Of a stretch of DNA of 64,000 nt, positions 35,118 through 49,100 are shown one piece after another. Position numbers and translations under genes: made by a program. The stretch's first letter is position 1, and each line of letters opens with the position of its first letter. Source of the stretch: Labyrinthula sp. Ha (Eukaryota; Sar; Bigyra; Labyrinthulida; Labyrinthulaceae); the NCBI GenBank assembly GCA_015227615.1, contig JAALGZ010000001.1, forward strand, positions 2,666,001-2,730,000, given 5' to 3'. Under the pieces are notes generated by a model that did not search any database, was not told where the DNA came from, and worked only from the letters and a program-made list of their open reading frames with translations.

Positions 35118-38100
35118 ATCACGTATTATCAGCTAGTGTTGCATTGGTTTCCTATTATAGTATTTACCTAAATAAACGTATGACTTATTTAAACATGTTC
35201 AACAAATTTTTAAAGATGTTTAACTGGTGTCTTGAATAATCACTGAACTCGAAGCAGCACCTATCCAACAGACTGGAAGAAATCTTAAGAAAACTTAGTA
35301 CCTCCACTTTAAAATAAGATGATACATGATAATAGTGCAAGTACCATATCTAAGAAATTCACTATAATCATAATACAAAGAGTGTTTTTCACCCACCTTC
35401 AATAACCTACTTTAAAAGAATTTGACAAGTGCCGACATGCGTCAAGATCCACTTCATATCTATAAAACATACTTTGTTCCTTTGATCTTCCAGATTTTGT
35501 TAAACTCATGTGCTACCCCAAATTCCAACTTGAAAATCTGCCAAGCTCGGTAAAACTTTCAAAATCCATCCTTACAAATAGTGGGAGAAATGATTGGTTG
35601 CTCCTGAAGAGTTATCAATAGCTATGCAAAGTCATAACCTAAAGGAACATGCTGTTCTAGAGAGCTCGCAGTTACTTAAGCTATGTTTCATACCCCTATA
35701 TTTTTGTAGATGATGCGCTTGCATAGGTATACCCAATAAATGCTCTACACAAAATCATTCTCACTTCATATCGCTAGCTCTATGTGGTTCATTGTAGGAG
35801 ACTCATCGCCAAAGAATACATGAAACTTAAGAGACCTTAATTTAAAAATTTTATTAAATTATTCTTGCGAAGTTTCTCAGCTCGATACACTTATAACTAA
35901 CAAACCCCGGTATGCCTATTTCTTTTACCAGGTCTTCATTTCTGAAAAAATATTATTTTGGTTTCAACTAGCAAAGCCCTGCTCTCAGAATCTATCCGCT
36001 CTTTACATTATTAGCTTTTATAGAACCACACTAGTTTCTTTCCTTGATTACAAACTATAATGGTCCAGCCTTCTGCAATTATTCTGCAATGGCAGCTCCG
36101 TATCTATCAAGATAAAACATTAACCGGTTACAGGAAATATGAAATCTAAACATTAAAGTAATTTCCGGAATCTTTCAACTTTAAAATTTTTGTGATGGGT
36201 GGAAATGAAAGAGTCTTAGACAAGATATAGAGTATTAGCTCTTACATATTTCTGGATTACTATATCTATTACGGTGGTCTATTGCTCTAAGAGACGTTAG
36301 ACGATCTCTTATCATAAAACCAAATACTATGAAGCCTATGAATAATACATTCCTTGCAATCAGGGACGCAAAGCCAATTCGGAAATGATCATTCGTCGCA
36401 AAAATGACTGAAAATAACTTTCTTTATCGAGGTTGAGACCACGTTTGTATCAGGTAAAGCTGAGACAACCCCACTCAAACAAGGCCGAAAACTACAAACC
36501 GTTCAGCAGCATATCATGTTTTTTGGTGAGATTTCATTTATATAAATTTCTCTGTCCTTAGCTCCACAATGTTGCAAGCAGCATCGAAATCCGATTGCAC
36601 CTCATTTAATAGGTCCAGTGCTTGATGCAAAAACATCAACCATGGCTTAATTAGAATTTATCAGGCTTAGAATAAGTGTTCTTTGACTGAACATGAGGTA
36701 ATGTACTCTCAGCACTCGTCTTTCGCCTTACTGTGGATAATGGCGAAAATTAATCTTACCGATACGTTCAAAATCTTTGTCAGCCTAACATTATTGAACC
36801 TTTAAAAAAGTTGATTTTGGTTGTATCGAGCAAAATTTGTCTTTCCATTATAAAATAATGTCTCGCAAGAAGATTGATTACTTCCAGACACATAGAGAAA
36901 CAATTTCAACTGAACCTTCATCATTTAGATGGACTGATTGTTTGATATGGCTATTCTGTTTGATGAAGTTATTACTCTTAAAAATTGATAGATTTTATAA
37001 ACTTTAAAAAATGGGTTTTCGTCCTGAGAAATCATGTGTTGGCAATGCAGCAAATGCTTACTCTTCTACCTTTGACGGTAACCATCGAAACAAAAAAGAT
37101 ATTTTTTTTTTGATTTACAACCGGAACTATCTGTGAATCTTCCATTATAATAAGTCTTAGATTTAGTCTCTCTGTTGAGACCTAACATTATCTATACACT
37201 CCATCTTCGAATAAGCTTACTGATATTTCCTATTATATCGGCTTCCAATGAAAGCCAAGATGAACCCTTCTTAAACTGAATTTCACCATAAGCCCTGAGA
37301 ATAAATCAAGTAATAATGTTTCTAGAATTTAACAGATCTCTACCGGACTCTTGTTATGGAGGTGGCGGTGTTGAAGAACTGATGCTATCTATAAGCTGCT
37401 TAGCCATCTTATGCTCACATTGTATCTGATGAATTTGACGTACTAGTTAGTCTAGAATATCACCTACTACAAACAACGTTTAAATTATTATGCCACTTTG
37501 CCCAAAACTCCACTATATAGAACAACTTATATTATTTTTTCATTAAAGCTATGAAATGAAACAACATTTGTACATATGATTATCTGATTTTTTTTTGGCT
37601 GAATCCAGGTACTACCCCCTTTGTAAATCAATGGAAGATTTATAACGTAATATTATTATGTGATAAGAAATACATAGAACAACAACTAAATTGATGTACG
37701 TAGCCGAGAATTTAATTTTTATAATATGAAGCGATATAAATTCAAGAGAAGCCATGCTGTATATTTATTTATTTTTCACCAGTTTAATTTAGCCCAGCAC
37801 TCTGAATAACCATAAAAAATAAGCACATCTGGGTAAGCAGAAGTTCAAACACAGGAGTAGCATTATCAAGATTGAAAACACAAACTTATTGGAACCAACG
37901 GTTGATTGATAGCCTTATAGAAGAACTTCTCATAGTTCCTGATATAAGCAATATGTTAACCACAGTTTCTATCAGGTGGCTAAATAAAGCTGAATCAAAC
38001 CTGAAACCACTATTATACATCTCACTCTTACAGTCACTGGACTGAGGAAGAATCTCATTTGACAGATTACATAGTTGGTTGCAAAAACGGTTTCCATAAT

Positions 38101-41100
38101 CATGTCTCTGAGGATCCAATAAAGAGCAAGTCTGTATACCCATAATAAGCTTAAATAGAAACAAAGGAACGAAACTTTAATACAGTCGGAAAATATGGTC
38201 GTTTCTTCTTAACGTTTACAATAATATTATACATAATATCATCTAACCAGACTAATGAACGTGATTTATAATTGCTATATATTCTTACACCAAAAGTGTA
38301 GGTGTATCTTCTGCACTTCAACACAGATGTCTTTCTACTATTCTTCATGAGAAAAGGCTTTTTCATAATCATGATAAGTTGAGTTTTAAAAATTAGGTAT
38401 CCATGCTTGTATTATAGGATTTCGTCCTGGAGCCACTTAGCTATGTTTAAAGGCAGTCGAACCATATATACATCGAACGGGTAAATTAAAAATTCTAGTT
38501 CTATGATATGAGACTATTAGTGGTAGTGCGAGCTCATCAACATCTCAATATTCTCGGGTACGAAGTATAATATGTAGCAGGTATGATCGCTCTATTTCAT
38601 TGCAAAACCTTCTGCTTTCAAATTCTTGAAGTTAGAGAGCAAGATTTCTGGCTACAAATATCCTTAGTTCTTTTCCGTTCGCACCCATTCCTTTTCATTT
38701 CTTGCTTAAAACCATAAAAAGTGCAATTTATATGACCTTATCCACTTGTCGAATATGATTGGAGTATTGTTAAAATCAGATACAGAACATGCACTTAATT
38801 AGCTTATATATAATATTCAGGAGTTCTGTTTTTTTGGCAGCTAGAAAATCCAAAACCAAATCCATCTACATATGGTATGCAGAAAGAACTAATGGCTGAG
38901 TAGCGGTGTAAGTAAGGTACAACCAGAAGTAATACTTTTATTATTGTTTCTGTGAATGCTAAGTTCTCTCTCTCTCTCTCTCTCTTTCCTTCGATCTACT
39001 GTAATGATCCTTGTTACGCAATCAATGTTAAAAGTTAAAGCGATTTTTTTCATCTCAACTAGCATTCAATAACAGTTTAATATTTAGTTACACATGCTTA
39101 TTCTTACCCAAATACCCTTAAGTATATTGAATCTAAAAGTCGGAGTATGGTAAAATGGTAAAATAATTTTAGTTGATATGATGGACCTGTTCTACTGTTA
39201 CAAATCAAGATGGCACAAGAAATATCAAGTAACCTCATTGCTCTGTGGTTGTCTCTTGATTGCCGTAAAACCAATTGACAAGTAAATTACTTTTTACGGC
39301 TTTGATTGTCACCAATGATTTTGAATTTTGGTTCCCTCGAATATTATTGATTTTGTTTTGTTTTGATTTATTGTTACTTAGCATTACTAAATAATACTAC
39401 AGGTGGCTGGTTAGAGTCACCCCGTCGGCAAAGGTGATTCATGGTTTAAAATTCATGTAAACATTTCCAGATATTTTAGAGAGGTCGACAGGCCTAATTT
39501 ATCGGAGATTTTAACCAGCTTTATATAACTAATACAAATGAGAAAATAGCAATATTAGTTTAAAAAAATATTCAAAGCAATATGGAATAATGTACAATAA
39601 ACTCCAATTGACCTATAGTATTACTACTAAAAAAGAATAGAGATCGATGAGATGTAGTACTTCAACCTTCCATATATATTTGCTGCATAGCCATTGTACA
39701 TGAACTTATTAGTTAATCTAACGGAATTCAGACCTACTGAAGCTTGTTTCCTTAGGAATATAATGAGATTACAGAAATATCTGATTCTCTTTCTAACGTA
39801 TCAATAAGATAGAGGGGTTTATTTGAATTTTTACTATTGATCATATATGAAAGTATATTTCCAGGAAAACTCTAAAATATCACTTGTCAATAATATTAAC
39901 AATATCCAAAGATTGAGGATATATTTTTGATATTTAACAAAACTTTAAGCACGATAATTACGACACCGCATTGAGTTCTCCTATTTCAAAACCTGACATA
40001 GTATGATAAGTACTAGTTAAAATTTATTAAGAAAACAGCTACATATTTTGATTAAGCAATGGTTTCAATAATTGTACCTTTGTCAACATAAGAGTAATTG
40101 GATATGTAATTCCTTTAATTCTATACTTCATCGTGAACGGAATTTGTTGCAGTACCATTCTCAAAACCTTATAACAACCACTACCATTCTTTAGAAATAC
40201 ATAAAATTTTAGTGAAGTGAATTATCAGTTAATAGCTTAACGAAGAAATATCTTACAAGCAAAAAAGCTCTAACATTTAATTTATTTCACGGTCTGTATT
40301 TATTGTGGAACACTGCCATATAAAGTTTAGTCAAACAAGAAGAGAAAAGCACTTTAAATAAATGAAGGTTACATGTATAAGGTGATATCCTGTTATGATG
40401 TGCTTAATTCATGGGGACAGATTAATTCTTCTAGTTCCAGAAGAGCAAAATATGAATTTGTTTCTAATAGACAATAAAAACTTAGGCTGTAAACGAGTAA
40501 AATTTGACAAGACATAAGTTAATTATTCTGGCCAGTACTCAATATTACTAGGCTCTTACCATACTAAGGAAAATAGCAGGAAGCTAAAAGCAACTTTTCC
40601 CAATAAAAATTTATTTAATTTTTTTTTGCTTATTTTGCATATTTTATTTTCCAGTGTAATTTTAGGATACCCAAAACAAATAAATAATAAGATATATTTT
40701 AACTATAGGTTAATTTGTTGAAAAGATGAGAAGCCTACGCCTAAAACAATTTCAGTAAATGCTGCATTCCAAGATAGCATATATTTTTCAAATAAATTTG
40801 TATTATCTAGGACGCTCTCAACAGTTTAAGTTGAGAGTTTGATTTTTTGGGTGCGGCCCTACCTGTATTAGAGTAATAATGCTACTACTACTTATCATAT
40901 AAACTAGAAGGAAAAAGGAAGGGCCGAGTGAAACCTAGCGTATTAACAAGTGGATAAATGGTATTAACCTTAATTCCTATCAACATTTTTTTTAACTTTG
41001 CAGTTGGTTAGGGTAACTTCAGAGGTTCTATGATTCATGTTCTCTTAGATAGAAAAGAGGTATTATTATTCATAGACTTGCATCATACTTCTTTATTTCT

Positions 41101-42659
41101 AAATTCTGGAAAAAGTAGCATTAACCAAGAGATAGTAGCTTATTCAAAGAGGTCAATGGAGATTCACGAAGATTTAAGTTCAAGTCAGAATAAGCATAGA
41201 TCATCTAAACTATCACCTCCTATTTTGGGAAAAGGGATAGATAAGCAACTTGAGAGAAATCAAGAATGAGGACATTAGTTGGCTAACATCTCAGAAGCAG
41301 TATACATTTGGTGGTTCGTTAATCTCGAACATATGCATGTTATAATGAAACTGGTTTTGTGTTCTTACTTAGAGGAGTTTTGAGCATCTAATTTTGTTAC
41401 AAGGTAACTTTCTTATCGTAGATAGTTATTATCGTTTTCTTCATGGTTTTCCTGTACAGGGTGTTTACTTTGCCAAGGTTATGATCTCACTCATATTGCA
41501 ACTACATCAAAATGTTACAGAAAGATGCTTTTATTGTCATTCAATATCCGCTTCTCTACAAAGAAAAAATCAATGACTCCAAAGTTAAAGTTTATAGGAC
41601 AACTGTTGCGGGGCTTCGCCGCCATATAGCTACCCCAGATACCTTATTAAATCTAGCATGGTTGCTTAATAAGTAAGATTATTTTAGAATAATAATAAGA
41701 AAGTGCTAGGTTTTACTATTTTCGAAGAAAATACTTCAATGGAAACTGCTCATACCACAATGGTTTTCATATCCTGACTAAATACAACAAATGATGAGGT
41801 TCAATCACAAGCAAATAATGCGGTTTCATGCTAAAAAGCATGCTTGCTAATGCACAAATAAGACAGAATTTTAAATTGTAGTCTTGGGAAAGTTAGAGAT
41901 TGTACATATATAGTATGTGAACCACTGACATAGTCTAAATTAGTGCGCCAGAGCAGTGAAAAACTAACATAGTGCCTCCCAGCAATATAATAACCTTTAA
42001 ATTAAGAGTTAGGCTACGTGATTGCTATAATACATGATCATACTTAAGAATTTATGGTACACCTACCTTAATTTAGAGTTTCCATTCAAGGAAATATGCA
42101 AAAAGACTTTGAAGGAAGAGAAGCTCTCTCAAGGCCACCTATACTTGCAAAGCAATGTCACCTTTGTTCTTATTATTGTGTTTAGCACCTTCAATGATTA
42201 TCTAATTTTAAATTAAAACTAGTTTAGTACATCTTTCTAAACAATTGAATACCATTAAATGTAGTCTTTGTTTTACTATAAGAGTTGGTTTCGTTCTATA
42301 TCTACAGGATATAAGCTTTAACTGGCTTTGGTTTAAGCTCATTGGAGGAATTCAATATTGGTTAGGTCCAAACTAGCATAGTCCCTTTACACTTAGAAGA
42401 CAACATAATATTTTAGTCTTAGTTCATGGCACACGGAAGACAATTATCTTATATTATTTCTCCCATTTTCGTGGTACTAGTTTTCTAACACCCAATTTTT
42501 CAGTATAGTCTATTTGCCACACCTAGTGGAACTTAAGTGAAAGTGCACTTTTTTTAAATAGAATTTGTTATTATACTCCAATACAAATACAAGGAGATTC
42601 TCAAACACAGCGGATTTGACTGTTTAAAATCCAAATAAACACATTCGAAGAAAAAAAAT
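35118..42659. other. Largest intergenic desert (about 7.5 kb)
   Basis: No gene is supported on either strand. It contains a TC microsatellite (38965-38985). Short frames such as 37886-38164 (minus) and 41030-41269 (plus) have no recognised motif and are left unannotated. Confidence 0.5.
38965..38985 (+). repeat. (TC)n microsatellite
   Basis: A perfect 21-base TC dinucleotide run in intergenic DNA. Confidence 0.95.
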
Positions 42660-43488
42660 ATGAGTAAAAAAGAGAAATTTGGTCATTTACTCCTAGCAGA
42701 GAAATCTAAAAGAGATGGACATAATTCTAAGATGGCTGGTAGCGGTCAAAGTTGGGAACGGGAACGAAATGGAGCAGCATTCTACGGCTCTATAGATAAC
42801 GTTTTTGAATATACCTTTGAAAATCGTATGTTCACTTTATAATTGAATCTAGAGAATGACGTTGTTAGGATAAGAGAGGATCCTGGAAAAGATATTGGCG
42901 CTAGAGTTTGGGATGTAGCTATCCAATTTTCAAAATTCCTTGAGCAAAATAGATCTATTCTGTTGAACAAAAGCGTTCTAGAGATTGGTGCTGGTATCTT
43001 AATTTCGAGTTTGGTAGTACTTAGGAACTGGTTTATGTGGCTTAGTCGCAGGAAAACTAGGTGCAGAAAAAGTTGTTCTAACAGATTTGCCGCGAGTCGT
43101 TCCTATATTAGAAGAGCAAGTATCCCTTCAAGATTTTGATGTTAGTTCTGTTTCTGCAAAGGAGCTAACGTGGGGAAAAAATCTAGATGAGTATTCTAAA
43201 GTTTATACCGATATTGATCTTATTTTGTTGAGTGATATGGCGGCTCCAGTTCCAGAAGTTGAGAACTTACTTTTCACACTTGAAACGCTATTAGAAGTAA
43301 ATCCCGATGCGCTAGTTCTTTTTGGCATGCATATCCATAGAGAATTTTCTACACCATTTATTTCTCAGGCAAAACAGATTTTTAACGTAGAAAGAATTTT
43401 AGATGCCGAGTTTAATCCAAAGTTTATAAGTGATAGAGTTGAGTTATATTGGATGAGAATAAGAAGGTCAAAACAAACACAAAACTAA
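42660..43488 (+). CDS. METTL21-type (Methyltransf_16) SAM-dependent methyltransferase
   Basis: Three exons (42660-42825, 42853-42993, 43025-43488) with introns of 27 bp and 31 bp (GT...TAG) give 256 residues. The second intron splits the SAM-binding motif: exon 2 ends in VLEIGAG and exon 3 restores TGLCGLVAGKLGAEKVVLTDLP, the classic motif I-II of seven-beta-strand methyltransferases. Upstream, GARVWDVAIQFSKFLEQN is the Trp-containing helix shared by METTL21/METTL23/EEF1AKMT3-like enzymes. Later ELTWG and DLILLSDMAAPVPEVENLL match the motifs before the catalytic pocket. These enzymes mostly methylate lysines of chaperones or translation factors; the substrate here is unknown. Eight bases separate its stop from that of the opposing SH3 gene. 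Confidence 0.88.
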
Positions 43489-43496
43489 CTCATATT

Positions 43497-44273
43497 TTAT
43501 ACCATACTTTGTATATCTTTCAAATCTTTCTTGAGAAAATTATTCCTAGCATCATTTCTTTCAACAGTATTCTTATAATTACTTGAAGACAGAGGAAACA
43601 AGTCTAAAGATGATTCTTCTTGTTTAGTATCTTGTTTTTCACTCTTACCGCGTCGAAAAGTCTTCCAAGTGAACGAACTAACAAACTTAAAGGAGGGTGC
43701 TCTAGTTTTCTCTGCGGAAGACCGCCTTTTTGAAATCTTTGGAGTTGCTCTACTTTGTAATTCTTCGCTCGGCTGATTGTTTACAGCAGTTGCATCGCCT
43801 TCCGTCTCTTTCTCCTGGGGTTCGATGGTATTGAACAGATAGCCCGAGCCAAACAAGTTCTTTCCCAAGAACATACTCGACTCTCCCAGAGATTTTTGCT
43901 TTTCTGCTTTTTCCTTCTCCTTTTTCTCTTTCTTTCGTTTCCGATACGACCTTTTTACATTCTTAGGCCTTAAATTTGCAATAGATTCAACAAGATTAAA
44001 GGGAAAACTCCCTTTCACATGTTTTGAATTCTCACCTTCATACCACCCACTTGGGTTGGTCTTTGTCACTGTGATTACTTCATCTTTCTTAAAGGACAAC
44101 TGGTCATTATGGTACCCTGGAAAATCCTTCAGCGCAATAACCTTATATGGAGTTGAGTAATTTGTGTGTGGTCCCTCCGACCGTCTGAAGCTTCTTCCAA
44201 GCCCATTCGGTGACGCCCCCAGCTTCATTGCCTGTGGAACATTTCTGCGTGTTTTAGGGCGAGTTTTTTGCAT
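43497..44273 (-). CDS. SH3-domain adaptor protein
   Basis: An intronless 258-residue protein starting at 44273. Residues about 42-98 are an SH3 domain: VIALKDFPG in place of the ALYDY strand, DQLSFKKDEVITVTK, GWYEGEN with the conserved Trp pair position, and GSFPFNLVE for the closing 3-10 turn and strand. The rest is low-complexity and strongly basic (RKRKKEKKEKEKAEKQK, about 110-130) with many serines, probably disordered and possibly phosphorylated or nuclear. No catalytic domain is visible. A role as a proline-motif-binding adaptor is inferred from the domain alone. Transcripts of this gene and the convergent methyltransferase gene must overlap if either has a 3' UTR. Confidence 0.8.
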   Translation of the reverse strand: MQKTRPKTRRNVPQAMKLGASPNGLGRSFRRSEGPHTNYSTPYKVIALKDFPGYHNDQLSFKKDEVITVTKTNPSGWYEGENSKHVKGSFPFNLVESIANLRPKNVKRSYRKRKKEKKEKEKAEKQKSLGESSMFLGKNLFGSGYLFNTIEPQEKETEGDATAVNNQPSEELQSRATPKISKRRSSAEKTRAPSFKFVSSFTWKTFRRGKSEKQDTKQEESSLDLFPLSSSNYKNTVERNDARNNFLKKDLKDIQSMV

Positions 44274-44762
44274 TGTGAACGACTTACTCTGCTGAAATTT
44301 GTCTATGCTATTTATTCCTCTTGCTTTCTTAGCGTCGTTTGGTTTTTTCCGTTGCTTGTGTGACAGGATTTTAAACGTTTAATCTTTTTTTTTGCACTGG
44401 TGTTCCCGGTAGGCTTTCCGATACCGTTTAACAGTTTGGGATTAGTTTTAATCCGGAACACTTTAATTCGTTTGAACTGAAAACGGGAATGGGCTCAATT
44501 ATTGGTAATTCTCTTGGAAGAATTTTTCCGGATATGCTTCTTCCAGGTTTATAATTACGTCGAAGATAATAACAAGTTGATAAGTAAAATAGTTGCTATT
44601 TGGGTGCTGAGTGAAACCTAGGATACTTGGTTTCCCTTTAGGATTAAATTTCTTCGAGTAATAGATAAGCTTTCTGCTTGAGCACAGTTGACTCTTCTTT
44701 AGGTTATTTTGTTTTTCAGTGCTCTGCGGTGCAGCTAATTTTGAGCATTTAGTCATTGAGGT

Positions 44763-44772
44763 CCCCCCCCCC
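44763..44772. repeat. Poly-C run (C10)
   Basis: Ten cytosines in AT-rich DNA, between the SH3 gene and the hAT-like remnant. Confidence 0.9.
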
Positions 44773-44941
44773 AAAGTTTTAACTCTATCTTGTTCTGATA
44801 TTGGTTTGACTTCATTTGCGTGGCATTCATATTTTTCTAGAGAACAACTGTTAGGATGACGTTTGATGGAAACTGCGAAGAATAAATTAATATTATCAAA
44901 AGCTTTGTTTTTAATTTTTTTTTAGACTTTCATATTCCTCA

Positions 44942-46126
44942 AACCATAGCTGTGTTTTTCATGTATCAAAATGTATCAAATGACGTTGCTTCACATTGGC
45001 ACGATCCCAAATTGTCGAAAGTTTTTAATTCAGTTGTTGAGTTGCATGAACCTTACATTCAAGCGGATGTTATAGCTCACGGATATTCTGGAACTATTCA
45101 GTACTTGGAGCAAAGTGTCCGAGATAGGGGGAAGATCTAAGCTTTGTCATGCTCTATGTAAGTTTTAAAAGCAAAAGCTACTTAAGGTCTAGCCAATAAT
45201 TTCCTCTCTTAGGGTTATTTGACTATTGCGCGGAGTTCATATCTCTCAATGAGCAAGTGATACTGAGAAAGAACCAGGCATGTCGGTTTAGAGCCTTTTT
45301 ACTATTAAAACAACATTGATATAAACATGTAATACCACAGAATACTGGAGAGTAAGGGCAAAAGTCAACATATATGAAAATTTTTAGTTGAAAAATGTCA
45401 AATATTGATGGCTTTTATGCGCAAAACGAGATATGACTCTCAGAAAAACATTTTTAAGGCATACTCGAAGCAAGTGCACCAAATTTCATTTTAATTCAAA
45501 GATGAAACCAAAATGTAACACCTCTCTCCATTTATCATGATAATATCAAACGGTACCAGTATCAAACGTGTTTACTATCACATGACACAAGTAACTAAGC
45601 ATAGCTGATCTAAACAGGTACAGCATTGTGTTCAGGTTAGCTATGGAAATTCCATGACCTTGTTACATAGTGCTGAACAGAAGAAATGGTTTCATACTAG
45701 GTTCGTCTAGAATCTACCTTTAAGAACTTTTGCTGGAGCTGCTAGTGAGGAAGAAAACACTTCTGTAGATCTGTTGGTAAACACGACGACCAAAGGTTTT
45801 GTACTTACTTTAAAAATTAGTTTCTAGAAGAAATAGGCAAATTCTGGCATTTGCACCCGAGCAAAGGAGACTTCTTAACCAAATATGCTGCAAAAGATTA
45901 CATGGGTAGCTCCAGCGCAAGTTCTGAGCTGGAAAAGTATGCTTCTGTAAGAAAGAATGCACGGTTAAACCTACCTATGGCGATGAGCAATAGAAGCTAC
46001 AATCTAGTTTCTTCTATATCATTCTATTTTTCCCCCAATTTTTCTTTAGTTGAGACAAATGCAACATCCTATTCTGTCCAATGCATTTTACATCAGAATA
46101 GAATTTTTTGCAGTTTTTCCACGGAG
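44942..46126 (+). mobile_element. hAT-like transposase remnant
   Basis: The stretch about 45830-46010 reads EIGKFWHLHPSKGDF, LTKYAAKDYMGSSSASSE and ASVRKNARLNL. This follows the hAT C-terminal dimerisation pattern: an aromatic-Trp start, a Pro/Leu-Ala block, SSA-SE and then Arg-x-x-Leu. An acidic-Ser segment (AGAASEEENTSVDLL, about 45735) precedes it in the usual place. A separate plus-strand piece at 44942-45140 (HWHDPKLSKVFNSVVELHEPY) may be another part of the same transposase, but this is weaker. No terminal inverted repeats or 8-bp target duplications were found; the copy is clearly dead. Confidence 0.45.
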
Positions 46127-49100
46127 TAAACCATTTCTTGCAAAGTATTGTGTAGTTTGCAGTGGAGTTGAAGGTCAGAATGAAGTAACTCATGAACCTG
46201 AAGGAGTTGTATTGGATAGCTGCTGTTAGTGATGATATTGGTAGAGCTTCAAAAATAAGAATTAGAGTGTTAGATGAATTTGATTAATAACAAGTTTGGG
46301 ATATGATTTTTCTCAATTGAGTGTGAGCTGATTTCTTTTCTCATTCCATTAATAACAATCATTGAATACATAACTGGGCAATTCTTCGTTTCAATAAATC
46401 AAAATAAGTTAGCTAAGATAAGATCAACAGATTGTTAAAGAATAAAATGCATCTCAAGGTACCATTTAGTCCAAAAACTACTACCGGTAAGTAATATTCT
46501 TGTGTGACTTATTATTACTTGTTAGGGGCCCGAATCGGATTTAATTATTTCTTTCTGAAGGGCCAAAGAAAAAGCAAAGTTGTGGTTTTCCATGCAAAAA
46601 CATAAGATGGAGACTTGGTCTTGATGATTAAAAGCTTTTCTAGGGTCATGCGACTAATTATGAATTTGGGGTGAGCAGAAATGTAGGAATATATTCTAAC
46701 TCTCGTGGTATTTCACATCTAAATCGTTGGAAATTTAATGTTACTTAATTCGGTGTATTGGGCAATTTGCTTAGTATTTATAAAGAAGGGGTTCAAATAT
46801 TTTTTATGTTTTTCTTAAAGCCATGCACGTTTAGCCATTTACTACCTCTCTTTAAATTGCGCTCAAGAATCCATATATTCTATTGTCTGAAGAAAATCTC
46901 ATACAAGGTTTACAAGTCAATCAGGTGGTTTGATACAATTAATAAGAAACAAGAATTGGCGGCACCTATATGCAAGGTTTCTTGCTTTGTCACGGAATTG
47001 AACAGTGCTTAGGTGATGCGGGAGTAAATATGAGAAGAACCCCTAAAAACAGACATTACGTTACGTTAGTTGATCCGTGTTGCTGGTTAAAAGCTGTATG
47101 CTAAGCTGTAAGAATCCATGCTGAAACTTTCTCAAAATATAGTTAATTGTTTCTATAGTTTGAACTAAACGGCTATGATATTGTTTACTCTACCAATCTT
47201 TCTGGCTTGCACTGGGAGTACTTCTTTTTTCAATCATTAAGATATTATTATATTCATAGATCGGGATGAAACTATTATTGGGTTGACTTCAGAAGCATTC
47301 CAGAAACTATTTTACGCCATCTATGTTAATATCTTGCTTTATCTATTTTGAAAAGCTCTATTCATGTAATATCGAGTCTTATTAAATTCTTTTTCATAAA
47401 ATTAATTTCTTCCAACTGTTCTGCTACAACGTTTTTTGACTTGGAACACGCAAATTGGCAGCAATTTCTATTGATTATAGCAGCTTTGAACTGAAGAAAA
47501 TGGAAGTACGCTAGTTACAACCATATATGTATAGAGAGAGAGAGAGTAGGGCCAACCAAATTGAGCTTATCACTAAATTTGGGATACGAAATTGGAATTA
47601 CTCTTTAGAAAGAATACCACTAACATATCACCCAAGCAACAAGAACTAGTAGAGCATTACTTCTAGTGCAAGGGCTATGAAGCTGCACTAAAATACGTTG
47701 ATATATGGAAAGTAAAACCTCTTATGACGATATACTGGGTAAATTTTGATACAAGAGTTTTATGCGTCTAGGGTTTGAGATAGCGGGGAAGCTATCCCTT
47801 GTAGGATATAGCACTAGAATATTCTCTGCAGGAAGCCTCGTTTTAGATCATCGATGAGTGGTTTGCTCCCGGCAAGCACAACAATTGGCGGTTAGTCTAA
47901 GAACTCTATCTCTTCGTTAATGAATATAATCATTGAATCATGTGAATGCTTAATCTACTTACGCGAGGTAGGTACTATGAATTTTCTTAAGTAGTACAAA
48001 ACAAAATCCTGAGAAGTCTTATTATAAAGACATTAAATGTCTATAGCATCTTCTCTTGGTGAGGATATCTGGATATGTAAAATTTGTTTAATAATTTTTT
48101 TAAGTTAATTGTTTGAAAGAATTTAAACCAAATTTGAACTATTTGAAACTAAGAATGTGTTGACCAACAACTTTCTAATTGGTAGGCTTATGATAGCCAT
48201 TTATTTCCTGAATTTATTCATCGCTAAAGTGCTTGACAAACATGCACATCTACTATAATTCCAGTGAATTGTAGGGTAGAGTTCCCACAACCATTGCAAA
48301 ATATGTTAGAAGCAGCTGCTCTATGAATAAGAAAGTACACATCAACCAGAGAAGCTACAAAAGTCGCTGTTTGACTCTTCCCTTGGAAGTTATTTTCCTT
48401 CTATGGAAAGTTCTTTGGGCAACTTAAGTCTTTTTAGCTGCAGGAATATAGCTAATCAAACTAAATTTACCCTAGTTAATGCTGTATGGTACAACTTCAA
48501 TAAAATACAACAATGGAGCAATTAGTAAACCTTAAATTTGCGTATTATCGGAGAGTGGGAAAAGCAAGTTTTGTTTTTGGTTAGAAGGGGGGTGTTAATT
48601 AATGAAATAAGAGTTTCCTAGAAGAAGCAATTATGTATTCTGAATCATTTAGAAGCCTTCCAGTTAAGAAAAAAACACATAAACTAACTTCAGGAAATAA
48701 ATGCAGAGATCTGTCTGTACCAGCTTAAGAAACTATCGCAACCTGAGGTACTGATTCCAGTTCATGTTTATTCACACAAGCTGGTGTATGATTGCAGCTT
48801 GTTCTCAAACTAATAAATAGCACAGTATAAAATTTAAGTAGCAAACTTTCTTGTTTGAGACTATTGCGTAATGGATTGGACTGATAAGAAGAAGTTTCAA
48901 TGAAAACGGCCATAAACTTTTTCGCATACAAAGGCAAACAAACTGTGCAACGAAAACTTGCTTACTCTTTGGCATTTTAGTGGTGGTGCAACCCTTACTG
49001 CAGAAACAGAACTCATAATTGATTTTCCCAAACTTCAGGTTCTGCAACAAGAACGTAGTTCATACTTGAGCAAGAGCGTTTAGCTAACCATAGTACTCAT

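Noticed and set aside
38965-38985. The TC run as a core-promoter pyrimidine patch
   Set aside because: No gene start lies within several kilobases; it is a simple microsatellite.
42843-43139. A separate small gene between the two methyltransferase parts
   Set aside because: It is exon 2 read through intron 2 into the wrong frame; splicing gives one continuous methyltransferase.
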